A DNA stretch of 64,000 nucleotides from Mangifera indica. Lineage: Eukaryota > Streptophyta > Magnoliopsida > Sapindales > Anacardiaceae. Made by a program: the position numbers and the translations under genes. Each line of letters opens with the position of its first letter. The first letter of the stretch is position 1. The DNA is taken from positions 124,001 through 188,000 of the forward strand of contig NW_025401144.1 in NCBI RefSeq assembly GCF_011075055.1. The letters are read 5' to 3'. Shown here one piece after another: positions 35,487 to 47,300 of this stretch. The notes beneath the pieces are model-generated. The model was given only the letters and a program-made list of their open reading frames with translations, searched no databases and was not told where the DNA came from.

Positions 35487-38126
35487 ATGGAAGGGGGTGA
35501 ATTTGATAGGATCAAGAGAGAAGAATGCAAGCGAACCAAACATGACTCCCTCTTCTCTAAATGGAAGGTTTGCTTTTTCTCCTGATTTCCTTCTCATCTT
35601 CATAAATTTCGGATCTTTTAGGCCTGTGTGCTTTGTTTTCATTTCTTTGTTGTAAGCAGTACTGTATATATCATTTGATCATGTACCCACTTTCTCTCTT
35701 GCCAGCAGCTTCCATTGTGCTGAGGCAAGTTTGCTTTATCGGATTCTCTGTCACTTGTGAAATATCACTTATTTTGACTTAATGTCTTCATAATTAATCT
35801 TGAACTAAGCATATTAACAAACAATTTCGTACTCTACCTTAAGATACTGTCAAAGTGACCGTATTGATTCAACTTTCAATTGCCTTTGCTTGTAAAAAAA
35901 AAAAAAAGCCATGTAGTCCATTATTTAGCAGTAGTTGATGTCAGAGTGAACTATATGTTGTTACCAGACGTTTCATACCACAGGAATAAGCATTTGTGGG
36001 TTTTGATTTGATGGCTATTGTTATGGGTGATTACATTTTAGCGCTTATTATATGTGTCTGCGTTCAGGTTCTTGTTGGACCTTCTGATTGGGAAGATTAT
36101 TCACTTGGGAAGGAAGGTGCAGCAAGATATAGGGTTCAGAACCTCCCTACTAGTGCAGGTCCAGGGCTTTATGAGCTTGCTGTAGCAGTGCCTCGCAAGG
36201 GCTTAGGACGTGAACTTGACAAGCTTGACTCAGATGGTGTGGCTGTAGTTTACCTTGGACAAGCTGACAGCGTCCGTACACGGCTCCAGTGTTATGGCCG
36301 CAATGGTGCTCATTTGAATAAACCAAATGACTCTGGCCTCAAAAATGGGCCTGGATATTTCGAGGATATATTCAGTAGAGGCTTCTCCATTGTGTACAGA
36401 TGGGTTCCTGTAAGTTCATCTCTTTAAATCAACAAAAGGTTCTGGGTGAGTTTGTTCATGTTGATGTTAATTTTTTTGTTTTTTTTGTTTATTTCTTATA
36501 TCCTAGAATGTAGAAATTTTGTTTGGTGCACATTCTTGTTTTTCGATGAGCTGAATTGGGCTTTTATGATTTAAGGTCCCAAAAGGTATATAGTTAACCA
36601 AAAAGGCAGTTGAAAAAAGTGCATCCACCCAAAATCTATTGGAAACTTGGTTTTGAAAAGAAGAGCCTGAGTTATATTCATAAATTGGTGATTCTTGCTT
36701 TCAACTACCCCATTTTGTTGGGGTGAGTAAACTTAAGAGGACTCATGAAAATTGCCTTCCTGTTTGTTGACAGATGGAAAACAAGGCAATTGCTCTGAAA
36801 ACTGAAAATCAGCTGCTCGATAAACTTGATTATGCTTGGAACAAAGGCAGTAATGGCAAGCGTCGCCATGATGATGTCCTTAGGAAACTCAATAAAATTG
36901 CTTCAAGCAATATTCAGCTTCCTAAACCTGTCAGGAAGCTTCTATATTTCAGTCAAAAACCTGTGGGCATCAAAATTGAAGGGATCAAACTGCTTCCACC
37001 AGGGAATAAATTCAGTGGTTATCCTGATGAGGACAGCTACAACTTATTTCCTCAAGTTTTCAAGTTTAGCAAATCAAAGCTTCGGTTAGTTTCTGATAGA
37101 CATGGTGCTGGTGAGGTCAATACTGGTGCTTGTGGGGTTTCCTTGGGTGATGGTTCCATCTGTAGAAGCCGGCCAGTTGAAGGGAATAAAAGGTGTGATG
37201 AGCACAAATGGAGGAAGGCCTATGGTTCCAGTTCCAAGTCAGCGGGAACATCTCAAGATTTACCTTCTGCGGTTATTGATTCTAGTGCTAGCAATGCTTT
37301 ACATTGTGATGAAACTAAACCTGGAAGAGTGCAACCCAAAGCTTCCTTGGAGAGGCCAGTGGTCAACCGCCAGTATGACACTTTATGTGGTGTAGAATTA
37401 GGTAATGGGTGTGTCTGTATCAGAGAGCCTGTTACTGGAAGGGTGAGGTGTGAAGAGCATAAAGGTTTGAAGGTCAGTGGGCTCATCTCTAACTCAGCTG
37501 CAAAAGATAGATTGAATGGAGATGATAAGTGTTCAAATTTCAGTACAAGTAATGATATGAAATATCGTAACTCTGTTTGTGGAGCACTCACACTCAGTGG
37601 TTCATACTGCAAAATGCCAGTGAAGGGTAATGCAAGGTGTTGGCAGCATTCAGTAGACACGCATTCAACAGCCAGTGCGTATGATGATGGGAAATCTGGA
37701 GGAGCCTCTTTTTGTGGAGCACTCACACTTTGCGGTTCATATTGCCAAAGGCCAGTGAAGGGTAACGTAAGATGTTGGCAGCATTCAGTAGACACGCATT
37801 CGACAGCCGGTGCATATGATGACTTGAAATCTGGAGGAACCTCTGTTTGTGGAGCAGTCACACATGGTGGTTCATATTGCAAGAGGCCAGTGAAGGGTAA
37901 TGCGAGGTGTTGGCAGCATTCAGTAGACACGCATTCAACCGATGGTACATATTATGACTGGAAATTGGGAGGAACGTATTGGCAGCATTCAGTAGACATG
38001 CGTTCGACAGTCAGTAGATATGATGACTGGAATTCGGGAGGAAGCTCTATTTGCGGAGCACCCACACGCAATGGTTCTTATTGCAGGAGGACAGTTAAGG
38101 GGGGTGGAACTTGTTGGCAGCATTAA
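35487..38126 (+). CDS. ET2: EFFECTOR OF TRANSCRIPTION 2-like protein (GIY-YIG domain plus Cys-rich repeats)
   Basis: Three exons, 35487-35567, 36068-36409 and 36774-38126, join in phase 0 to 591 residues. Residues 28-141 hold a GIY-YIG-type fold: PGLYEL at 59-64, VVYLGQAD at 87-94 and the following Arg-rich helix. Arabidopsis ET2 is a nuclear regulator linked to gibberellin responses and xylem differentiation, with reported single-strand DNA cutting by this domain. The C-terminal half carries the family's zinc-finger-like units, CG-x6-7-G-x2-C...V-x-G-x3-C-x2-H. I count six complete units starting near residues 259, 345, 410, 454, 499 and 567, plus one degenerate unit that keeps only its WQH end. 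Units three to five are nearly identical in DNA with a period of about 132-135 bp, so they arose recently. ET2 versus ET1 is inferred from neighbours. Confidence 0.9.
37560..38126 (+). repeat. Tandem coding repeats of the ET2-like Cys-rich unit
   Basis: Units starting near 37577, 37709, 37844 and 38048 share TGTGGAGCA and GGTTCATAYTGC blocks and a TGGCAGCATTCAGTAGACACG linker. The unit before the last has lost its first Cys cluster, leaving a short 67-bp-scale remnant around 37960-38020. Confidence 0.85.
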
Positions 38127-38175
38127 ACCAAACCAGCGGTATTAAATGTCTCAGAAGTTACACTTCAGGAGTATA

Positions 38176-38181
38176 AATAAA
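38176..38181 (+). terminator. Poly(A) signal of the ET2-like gene
   Basis: A canonical AATAAA lies 50 bases after the stop codon. Confidence 0.55.
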
Positions 38182-38307
38182 GAAAGCTCCTGCTGGTGTA
38201 GTCTCTTTATGTATTTCATATTTCTTAGGGAACTCTGATCACAGGCCCTTAGCTTTATACTAGTTTGTATCTCTGTAGAATAATTATCGGTTGCATATAT
38301 ACACTAA

Positions 38308-38790
38308 AGGGGCGTTTGGTTTGGGTAATGTTTGATTACTAAAATAGAAAGATTACCTTGAAGATAGATTACTTAGAAGATTACTGGGTATAAATGATTA
38401 TTATGTTTGATAAAATTTGATAGGTATAAATAATTATTGTGTTTGGTTAAAGGTAATAAAAGATTACTAGTAAATTATTTTACTTAAATACCCTTGAATA
38501 TAAATATTTTTAAATATTTTTTATATTATTTGTCATATTAATTAAAAATAAATTTATTTTTATCTCAAAAAATAAATAAATAATAATTTTTCTATAATAA
38601 ACTCAAGATTACTCCAGTAATCTTTAAATACCTAAGGTGAATGAGGTAATCAGATTACCACCTATATTACCTGTCACGTCAGCATTGGTAATAGAAGATT
38701 ACTGTAATATTTTATTACTGATAAACCAAACAAAGGAATAAAAGATAGATTATCAAGGTAATCATAAAATCTCCTAACCAAACGCACCCT
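38308..38790. mobile_element. Tourist-like (PIF/Harbinger-type) MITE
   Basis: The left end AGGGGCGTTTGGTTTGGG and inverted right end AGGGTGCGTTTGGTTAGG resemble the GGG-x-TGTTTGGTT ends of Tourist elements. Similarity of the arms continues through GATTACC and GATAGATTA blocks. TAA occurs at both junctions (38305-38307 and 38790-38792), fitting a 3-bp TAA target duplication. The interior is AT-rich and non-coding. Confidence 0.75.
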
Positions 38791-39113
38791 AAGGGTGCAA
38801 TAGATTTGAATAATCTTTTATTATAAAACATAAAAGATTACTACTAAATGTGTAATTATTATAAAAAATATGCTCCTGAGATTAAATTAAAACTGGGGTG
38901 AAAAATAGTCCTCCGGCCTAACAGAAATAAAAATCAATTTAATCAACTAATAAAACGGACCTGCGAATGAAATCATAACAAAAAGGTTGGAACTTTACCG
39001 GCAATGGAACAGAACGATTAGACAATAGAACATTAGTGGCAAAACAAGTAAATTGTTAGAAGGTTAGAATATTTCAAAAACAGACTGACTAATTAAAGCT
39101 AACACTCAAAATC

Positions 39114-39121
39114 TATATAAA
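39114..39121 (+). promoter_or_regulatory. TATA box of the RALF-like gene
   Basis: TATATAAA lies 45-52 bases before the ATG at 39166, implying a short 5' leader. Confidence 0.5.
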
Positions 39122-39165
39122 CAATAATTATACGTCGATAGAACAAGGCAAAATAAAAGTGAAGG

Positions 39166-39420
39166 ATGGCAATCTTGGACAGGAAGTCGGCTGTGTTGAT
39201 ATTGTTGTGCTTAGTACTAATTTTGAGCATGGCAACGGTTAAGCTGGTAGATGGTGCAGCTACTCCAAACAATCCTTGCAAGACTGGATTTGAACCAGAA
39301 TGTCCCCATAATCAACCATCCAGAAGCCATGAAGAAGAAGCTAACAAATATAATCGTGGCTGCTCGGCAACTTTTTGTTTCCGCGGTGGTCGAAACCGTA
39401 GCCCCGGGTCTAAACACTAG
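39166..39420 (+). CDS. Small secreted RALF-like cysteine-rich peptide
   Basis: An intron-less 84-residue protein. Residues 1-30 form a basic start plus hydrophobic core ending near VDGA, a clear signal peptide. The mature part has four cysteines in two pairs (38/46 and 66/71 approximately). The second pair lies in ANKYNRGCSATFC, very like the ANPY-x-RGC-x3-x-C end of RALF peptides. RALFs are apoplastic signals read by CrRLK1L/FERONIA receptors and LLG co-receptors. The YISY motif and the dibasic S1P cleavage site of long RALFs are absent, as in the short divergent RALF group. It could instead be another small Cys-rich peptide, but the spacing and the RGC motif favour RALF. Confidence 0.7.
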   Translation: MAILDRKSAVLILLCLVLILSMATVKLVDGAATPNNPCKTGFEPECPHNQPSRSHEEEANKYNRGCSATFCFRGGRNRSPGSKH

Positions 39421-41326
39421 AGATAACAGTAGCCACATTTACTTAATTACTAACAAGGAAAAATTCATTTCTTATATTATTATAAAGGAATATACTATTA
39501 TCTCTAGTGTTTTATTTCTTTTTTACCCTGGTGATTGATTATTTTTCTAAAAATTGTTGGGTAATATGATTCAAAAAAAGATTGTTTTGTGGGTAATTAA
39601 GTTTTCTCTCAATAGACATAATTGTGTTTTGTCCAAAATACAAGTACAAGTTTAGGTTTTTGGATCCTTACTCGATAAACCCATACCTGTATAAAATGCA
39701 TTATTTATGAGCAGGTTGGATATGTCTATAGATACCCACAGGCAATTTACTTTCTCCACCAATCAACATAACTTTTCATCAGTCTAACATTCTTTCAGTT
39801 TATATAAACAAGTTAATTAGATTTATTTGTAAACATAATTTTATTCTTTTTTCTTTCGTGAATCAATATGACTTCACTGTATAACAATTTCGATGGTTGA
39901 TTAATTATAAGCATATGCCAATTGATTATTCCCTACTCAGTTTGCGTTTGTATGAATCAAACAACAACTAAAGTAATTGCTTAACTTCCCAAACAAACAA
40001 CATGGAGTTGCTTTGTATCTGGCTAGGTCTCCATACCTTTCCCTAAAGTTTAGACTCTTCTCTGACTTGATGCATTCTTGGGAATGATTTTTCACTAGAA
40101 ACTATTCAGACCCACCAAAAAATTAAACCAAATAAAATAACATCTCAGATCTGTCTCACAATGTTTATTATTTTCAATTCTAACTCTGAACTAGCTCCTT
40201 CTCTTATGCAGAGTCTTTACTCCATCACATGGGCCACAACTTCTAACCATTAATGGAATGTAATTTCGGACTTCTTAAATTCATGTCAAATGACATGTTG
40301 TGTACTGCAAAAACCAAGCAAAGCAATGAAAGTTTCCACAAGTTCATTTATACAATGAATAACACCTAGAAATGGAATCAGTCTAAAAATCATAAATTGA
40401 TTCCACTTAGGCTCATCAAACTTTCAAATTAGGAGGTCTGTCAAACTATATAAAATAAATTCAAAATCCATATTTTGATTGAATGCTGCAGAGTTATTCT
40501 AATCCTGCAGCTGAATCTTTTCAGCCATGGCATGAAAACTAAGAGCTAGAATATGCAATAAATGTTAGCATCATCCGTTTACCAATTACCACCAATACTA
40601 AGCATGTTGACAAAAACCTGCCGATTGGATGAGGATATGTTACTGTTAACAAGTAGAAATATTCAACTTGTACATCATTCTGATACCTACATTGGTTTTA
40701 CAACTTCCGAATCAATATATCAATATGAAGGCAGTATTAAGAAGAAATGCTTACTCTGACTATTGACAACTAGAAACGCCCATTGGAAGGTCTCTAAAGA
40801 GAAAAAAGATTCCTAATACCCAGTTTCTCTTTCAAGGGCAAATCATTCAACACCAAACACTGCCCCTAGTTTTGCTTGAAATGATGGTTTCCAATATGAG
40901 AAACAACCAAAACGACTTTCTCATTCATAGAATTAGAATATACCCACGTGGACATGCATACATAAAATAATATAAATGGGCATCATAAGACAGTGTAAAC
41001 ACGATAGAGATTACAAGGGGAGGGTCCTCCACGTTAAAGAAAACTTATACTTTTACAAAAGAGAATTTTTTTCCTTTTTGTGTTGCTTCAGAAGAGGACA
41101 TGATTGGTCAATCGCAGAAACATACAGTGAATCACATGATTTTAGTCATTACTCTTTCCGTCAATGATGCTACAATATAACTGTAAGTACTGATGTTTCA
41201 ACTCTAACTACCTGAATTAAGAAATGTTAAAAAAATCTAGAGAAGAGAGAAAAAAAAAGCAAGCAAGACTTGTGCCTATAAGTACCACGCTAAGTTGCTC
41301 ATCTTTTCATTGTGACAGAAAGAGAG
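39421..41326. other. Intergenic region between RALF-like and ACC oxidase genes
   Basis: No gene is recognised. Sequence is AT-rich with scattered short open frames and no transposon signature that I can name. The ACC oxidase promoter must lie in its right part; a TATAAG at 41277-41282 is too close to the start codon to be convincing. Confidence 0.4.
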
Positions 41327-42443
41327 ATGGAGATCCCTGTGATAGATTTCAATGATCTTGAAGGCAAGATGAGGGACAAGACAATGGCGCTTCTGCATCA
41401 AGCTTGCGAGAAGTGGGGCTTCTTTCAGGTGAAGAGGACAGGATTTTCCTTTTTTTTTTTCAATTGAATATTTGATCAACACTTACATTCTGATACCAAA
41501 ATGCTTGCGCTCTGCAGGTTGAGAACCATGGAATAGACAAGAAGTTGATGGAAAAGGTGAAGCAGTTGGTTAACTCACACTATGAAGATAATTTGAAGGA
41601 AACCTTCTATGAGTCAGAAATGGCTAAGAGGTTGACAAACAAAGACCGTTTAAATGATATGGACTGGGAAAGCACCTTTTTTATCTGGCATCATCCAGAA
41701 TCAAATATCAATGAAATTGCAAATCTATCAGAGGATCTTCGGTTAGTCACTACGAATCTATGATGCTAGAATTGCACTTTCAGCTTATATATCTCAATCA
41801 ATATAATATCTATACATGTATTGAGCTATATGCGATGTGTACATGCAGCAAAACAATGGATGATTACATTGCTCAAGTAATTAAGCTAGCAGAGAAGCTT
41901 TCTGAACTCATGTCCGAGAACCTTGGTTTAGAGAAAGATTACATAATGAAAACATTCTCTGGAGAGAGAGGTCCTTCTGTAGGGACAAAAGTGGCAAAAT
42001 ATCCTCAATGTTCTCGTCCAGAGCATGTGAGAGGACTTCGTGAACACACTGATGCTGGAGGGATCATCCTCCTACTCCAAGATGACCAAGTTCCAGGTCT
42101 TGAATTCTTGAAAGATGGAGAATGGATAAAAATCCCACCATCCAAAAACAACACCATCTTTGTCAACACAGGTGACCAAGTGGAAGTGCTGAGTAATGGA
42201 AGGTACAAAAGTGCATTGCATCGTGTAATGGCTGGGGAGAAAGGAAGTAGACTCTCCATTGCAACCTTCTACAATCCTGCTGGAGAAGCCATTATTTCTC
42301 CAGCTCCCAAACTCTTATACCCCAATTACTACAGTTTTCAAGATTACCTGAAGCTCTATGCCACCACGAAGTTCTCAGACAAAACCCCCAGATTCGACTC
42401 AATGAAGAAAATGACCAATGGCCACAAAAATGTTATTATATAA
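41327..42443 (+). CDS. ACO1: 1-aminocyclopropane-1-carboxylate oxidase (Arabidopsis ACO1-type)
   Basis: Three exons, 41327-41428, 41518-41741 and 41849-42443, join in phase to 306 residues. The enzyme turns ACC into ethylene, using Fe(II), ascorbate and O2. The N-terminal DIOX_N region starts MEIPVIDF. The Fe ligands are H175 and D177 in EHTDAG and H233 in LHRV; the R243-x-S245 pair in SRLSIATFYNP binds the co-substrate side. The C-terminal FQDYLKLY segment is usual for the group. The sequence is closer to Arabidopsis ACO1 (PSKNNTIFVNTGDQ, PAPKLLYP) than to ACO2/4. All catalytic residues are present, so I expect a working enzyme in the cytosol. It is convergent with FANCE, about 1 kb away. 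Confidence 0.95.
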
Positions 42444-43438
42444 AAGCATCGGTTAGGCTAAGAATTCTATGTGAGGGTTTATTTGTCAGTTTCACATTAC
42501 ATGTTCTATAGGAGAATGTGTTTTTATTACTGCCCATCTAGGAAAGAGAGTTATGTACTTGTGTTGTTTGGATATGTTGAGAATTTAACAAATGATGCTA
42601 TCTGCCCATCATTTATCTTTTATATAAATTGAAGTACACACCATTTAAGTTTAATTAGGAAAGCAGTTTATGTATTCCCTAAAATGAAATCCATTTCAAA
42701 GTGACAAAACAAATGAAAGACATTCGACAAAATGAATAAATTTATAAAAGAGTATGAAGAAGTCTATATATATATATTAGTATACTTTTGCAGTTTACAA
42801 AAGTTATACAAGGAAAGCATATGGCCATAATTATTCTGTAAAATTCACAACACTAGCTCTTTCCATTTATCTAACATAGAAAATTCATGCTTTGCGTGAA
42901 TATTTTCTTGCATGTGCAAGTCAACAGCAATTAACATATTTCTCTCTAAGCAATTCCATCTTATCTGTTGCCTTACGTATTAATGTTGAGGTATAAAAAG
43001 ACCACTAAAGAAACAAAACTGTTAAAATAAGATCACTTGGGAACAACCCAGATATATCTTGTTAATGAGTTATTAGGGTTTCTGGGACACATTTGAGTTC
43101 AGATATTAGACGTCTAGAAATTGAGAAAAGTCACTCATCATATTACTCTTACAGCAGCCCATTTTGATTAAATTTGTTGGTAAGAAGAAATATCATAAGC
43201 CATTAGGGAGACCCCAAAAAAAAAAAAAAAGACTAAATGTTTACACACCAGAGACAGCAATAACTGGTCAATGAAAATCAAAATGTTCAGTTTGTTTCCA
43301 CAGTACAACCTACTTAGCAACATCCAAGAAATGATCCAACCAAATAACATTTCAGATGAGAGCTTACAGGCTGAGATCTGTATGTTCCCAAAGACTGATT
43401 CAAACTCACATCAACAAGACTAATCTGAAAAGTCAACC
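42444..43438. other. Convergent intergenic region between ACO and FANCE
   Basis: It holds the 3' untranslated ends of both genes. A short TA run lies near 42765-42778 and an A-run near 43212. No other gene is visible. Confidence 0.45.
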
Positions 43439-45026
43439 CTAGAAGCTAGCCAATTTTGATAATATAGATTTGGTTAGGATTGAATTTGTGTGTTCAACAA
43501 CTTCAATCAACAAAAGCTTATGAGACTTTAACAGCGGGGCACATTTGGTGACCAAACATAACAAAAAGTTTCCAAATTTCAGAGATTTGGAAAACATTTC
43601 AGTCAATTTACCAACTCGGAAAACAATCTGATCAATTGAATCCTGAGTTAAATGAACATTATGATTCAAGATATTTTGGAAAAGGGAAAACAAGGATTCA
43701 GTCCATACTAGTTCATTAGAGATAAGACATTGGTGGGATGGAAGACAGATGAATTTGTTCTTGTTGTCTCCTCCACAAAGCAGTTTCTGGCACAAGGCTG
43801 AAACATGAGCTGGGTGCAGGCATTCCCCAAAAATCCTTGTTATTACATCACAAATAGGGTTGTTGATACCTTCTCTTCGCAATATCAAAGGAAAAACTAA
43901 TGCATACTCGGCAGCTCTCTGATGGATCTTGCAGTATTCTATCAATGCACCCACAAGGACACGAGAAGCCGGCTCCTCAAGAACCAATAACTTAGGAAGG
44001 ACAACTGAGCAAAGAACCTGGCTTGGCCAAACAAGTTCGTCTTCACTTCCACTTAAAAAATGAGAAATCAGAACTGAAGCTGTCTCATCATCTGCTTTCC
44101 AAGGTTCAATCAAACCCAAAACCGTAAAAGAATCTACTCCTTTTTTTAAACAAAGTTGCTGTATTTCATTGGCTAAAGCTACAGTATTATAACTAGATTC
44201 AAAGTTCCTAATCCGCTCTCTCAAATCTGATGCCAATTTTCCAATCTCACCTTGTGTACAAACATCTGCAGGACAATCATGCTGGACTTCCAGCACAACT
44301 ACATTCAGTTCATTCTCTAATTTCACTCTCAGTTCACTCACTGAATCCTCATCATTCTCGTCTTCACAAGCAGTGACAAAGGTTCTTGAATTCAATTCAT
44401 TGATTGATATCGGAAGCCAAGGGAAAAGCAAATCCTCGTTATTATTCAGAGAGTCCTTAAGCCAAGACGGCAAAGACTCAAACTCTTCATCAAACATTTG
44501 TTCCTCAGAATCCAAACTCAACCTAGAAATCCACTCATAATTAGAGTGAGACACTGCATCAAACAGATGGCGCGCAGTTCTATTAACCCAAAAATCACTC
44601 CCCCCATCTCCACTCATTACACCCCTGGCTAATCCACGCAGCTCACGTGCACTAAATCTCTTATTCTCATAAGCAAGAAACGATAAAATCCTGGACTGTA
44701 CGAACCCCGGTAAAGTCTCTATAAACATAACCCTGTAATACAAAAACCACCATCAGCAAAAATAAGCAAGCAAAATAAAAAACCAAAGAACTAATCTAAA
44801 GCGAGTTCTGCGTTCACGTTTTCGTGGTGGAAGAAGAAGATAAATCATTAACAATGACATCGCACGGTTTAGTGAGCAAAGAAATAAGAGAGCTTGTAGT
44901 GATTGGGGTTGAGGTTGAAGACGCCCGCGATGTGGCACTGAAAGACTGTTGTAGCCAGAGAGATGCTTCCACTTCTGGTGTTGGGTTGTTGAGAAAAATG
45001 TCCATTAGCGGTATCCATGACTCCAT
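43439..45026 (-). CDS. FANCE: Fanconi anaemia group E homologue (FANCE)
   Basis: Two exons, 44818-45026 and 43439-44732, join in phase (Thr codon split) to 500 residues. The N-terminus (MESWIPLMDIFLN, then WLQQSF) and the ETLPGFVQSRILSFLA segment match what I know of plant FANCE proteins. The C-terminal half is a run of leucine-rich helices like the FANCE C-terminal HEAT-type domain, which in animals bridges FANCC and FANCD2 in the interstrand-crosslink repair core complex. In plants FANCE has been tied to crossover control. I see no catalytic motif and expect none. The assignment rests on recognised sequence similarity, since this family evolves fast. Confidence 0.82.
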
Positions 45027-45836
45027 GTTCCTTTCTCTCTTCTCGAAGGTGGATCTATGTTCTGAAGCTCTGGAAAACGCGGGAACTTTTTTGAAGGTGG
45101 GGTAGGCCTAACCTGGCTTAAAACTTGTAGCCAAACAGCAGAGTCATAATCGGGGGCCGCGGCCACGTGGGAAGCATAAAAGAAGCAATTGGGAAATTTG
45201 AAATATAAGGTTAGTGGAAAATATCATTTTTGTTCAACTTAATTTTAGGAATAAATTATAAATTTTTAAAATTTAAGATATATATTAGTATAAACCTTTA
45301 TTTTTTCAAAAACTTATTATTAAATTTAATCTTAATTAAAAATTTTAATTTATGGGTAAATGTTTAAATTTTAAAAAATTAGTAAACTATTAGCAATTTT
45401 TGGGAGGCTAAAAAGGAAAGAAGAGACTTCACCTCAACTTCTACAAAATTATTCATATAAAATAATATATCATTTTAATTTATATAAATAAATTTATAGG
45501 TATTTTATTTTTATAAATAAAATATTAATGAAATTATGATAAAAATTAAATTAAAATAGATTAAAGTAGTATAAAAACTCTGTATGAATATTTTTTACAT
45601 CATTATTTGATGGCGAAAAAACATTACAGGGTGTCAATCAATTCAATTTTGTTCAACTACAAAACAGGATTGGGACATGAAGGTCCATTAATACTCCATT
45701 ATTATGCACTTAATCATAAACGGTGAAATGTCTCGTATGGTTGGTACTAAAATGTCAAAGACCTAGTCATGATAGCCAATAAATGCATGTGGAATTCAAA
45801 TCAACATACAATCCTGTGACTTGTTTTATATTTATA

Positions 45837-46666
45837 GGCCCAAACGCTTATTCCCACATAAGGTATAGTGAAATTTTAGACTCCCGTTCTTTAATTTTTA
45901 AAAACCTAAACATCTATCAATAATCAAATTTCTGTTAAAAATTTCAATTAAAATTAGGGATAAAACTATTAGTTACTTAAAAATTAAAGTTTTATCTCTT
46001 TCTCCTCCCTGTATTTAAAAAATTATATTTTCCTCCAATCCAAAATTTGAAAAGTAACAAAAACCTCCTAGGGTTTGTTCCTCTTCCTTTGATGTTGATT
46101 TCTTCTTCCCCGACTGTCAGCCATCCTCTCGTCCCCCCTTATCTCTCCTTTGGTCTCTCTCATTTACCTTTTTGACTGTCTTTGATCGAAGATGAAAACG
46201 ATTTGTCTTCGTCGAGATGAAGACATGTCGTCTTTGTCTCTTAGACGAAGACAATGAGTCTTCATCAGAGAGACGAAGATGTCGTCTCAGGCGAAGATGA
46301 TTTCGTTTTCATCTTTGATCGAGGACGATCAAAGAGGCAAGAGAGAAAGATCGAAGGAGAGATAAGGGGGAAGGAAGGACGGTCAACTGTTGAGGAAGGA
46401 AAAATCAGCATCAGAGGAAGAGGAACAAACCCTAGGGGGTTTTGTCACTTTTCAAACTTTGGGTTAGGGGAAAATATAAGTTTTTAAATATGAGGGAGAA
46501 AAATATGATAAAACTTTAATTTTTTAGAAAATAACGATTTTATCTCTAACTTTAATTGAATTTTTTAAAGAAAATTTGGTTATAGGTGAGTGTTTAAGTT
46601 TTTAAAAGTTGGAGGGTAGGAGTTTGATATTCCACTATACCTTGAGTGGGAAATAGTCCTTTGGCC
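45837..46666. mobile_element. MULE-like element with long inverted arms
   Basis: Ends are GGCCCAAACGCTTATTCCCA and, inverted, GGCCAAAGGACTATTTCCCA. The arms stay similar for more than 200 bp, through AAGGTATAGTG, AAATTTTCTTT/AAATTTCTGTT and CCTAGGGTTTGTTCCTC. ATATTTATA precedes and ACATTTATA follows, an 8-of-9 match for a 9-bp target duplication. The centre carries repeated GACGAAGA motifs and no transposase. Confidence 0.8.
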
Positions 46667-46680
46667 ACATTTATATCGTA

Positions 46681-47156
46681 GGGGTCATTTGGTTCAAGTT
46701 ATTAAAAATTATTTTGATAATCTATCTTTTATTATTTATGTTATCTTATTTGGTTTATCAGTAGTAAAATATTATGATAATATTTTATTATCAACGGTGA
46801 TATGATAGGTAATAAAGTGGCAATCTGATTACCATTTTTATCTTAAGTATTAAAAGATTACTAAGGTAATTTTGATTTTATTATAATTATATTATTATTT
46901 ATTAATTTATTAGAATAAAAATAAATTTATTTTTAATTAATATACAAATATTTAAAAATAATTATGCTTAAGGGTATTTAAATAAAATAATTTATTAGTA
47001 TTCTTTTATTACCTCTAACCAAACATAATAATTATTTATATTTATCCATTTTTATCAAATTTCATCAAACATAGTAATAATTTATACCTAATAACATATT
47101 TTTAAGGTAATCTATTTATTTTGTTAATAAAACATTACCCAAACCAAACATCTCCT
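46681..47156. mobile_element. Tourist-like MITE, second copy in opposite orientation
   Basis: Its right end, inverted, reads GATGTTTGGTTTGGGTAATG, matching the left end of the copy at 38308-38790. Shared inner blocks include AGGGTATTTAAATAAAATAA and AATCTGATTACCA. It lies 15 bases from the end of the preceding MULE-like element. Confidence 0.7.
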
Positions 47157-47300
47157 CAAAAGATGATTGGTTGGGGGTAGATAAAAATTATTTTGATAAT
47201 TTATTTTTTATTACTTATATTATTTTATTTAGTTTATAAGTAATAAAAATTTTAATAATTTTCTATTATTAATAGTGTATGATAGATAATATAAGGTATA
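47157..47300. mobile_element. Truncated third Tourist-like fragment
   Basis: GATTGGTTGGGGGTAGATAA and the following TTATTTTGATAATTTATTT repeat the start of the copy at 46681, but similarity stops near 47300. Confidence 0.5.

Larger units (their letters stand above)
38127..39165. other. Intergenic region between ET2-like and RALF-like genes
   Basis: It contains the ET2-like 3' end, a Tourist-like MITE (listed), and at about 38885-38915 a single MULE-type terminus (GGGGTGAAAAATAGTCC...GGCC) with no visible partner. The RALF-like promoter follows. Confidence 0.5.

Noticed and set aside
37253..37930. A 225-codon minus-strand open frame
   Set aside because: It is antisense to the ET2-like repeat region and merely reflects the tandem coding repeats; its protein is the mirror of the repeat unit.
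44824..45105. A 93-codon plus-strand open frame
   Set aside because: It is antisense to FANCE exon 1 and has no recognisable domain.
46070..46440. CCCTAGGG-type sequence considered as interstitial telomere repeat
   Set aside because: Only a single AAACCCTA-like unit is present on each arm and it belongs to the inverted arms of the MULE-like element.
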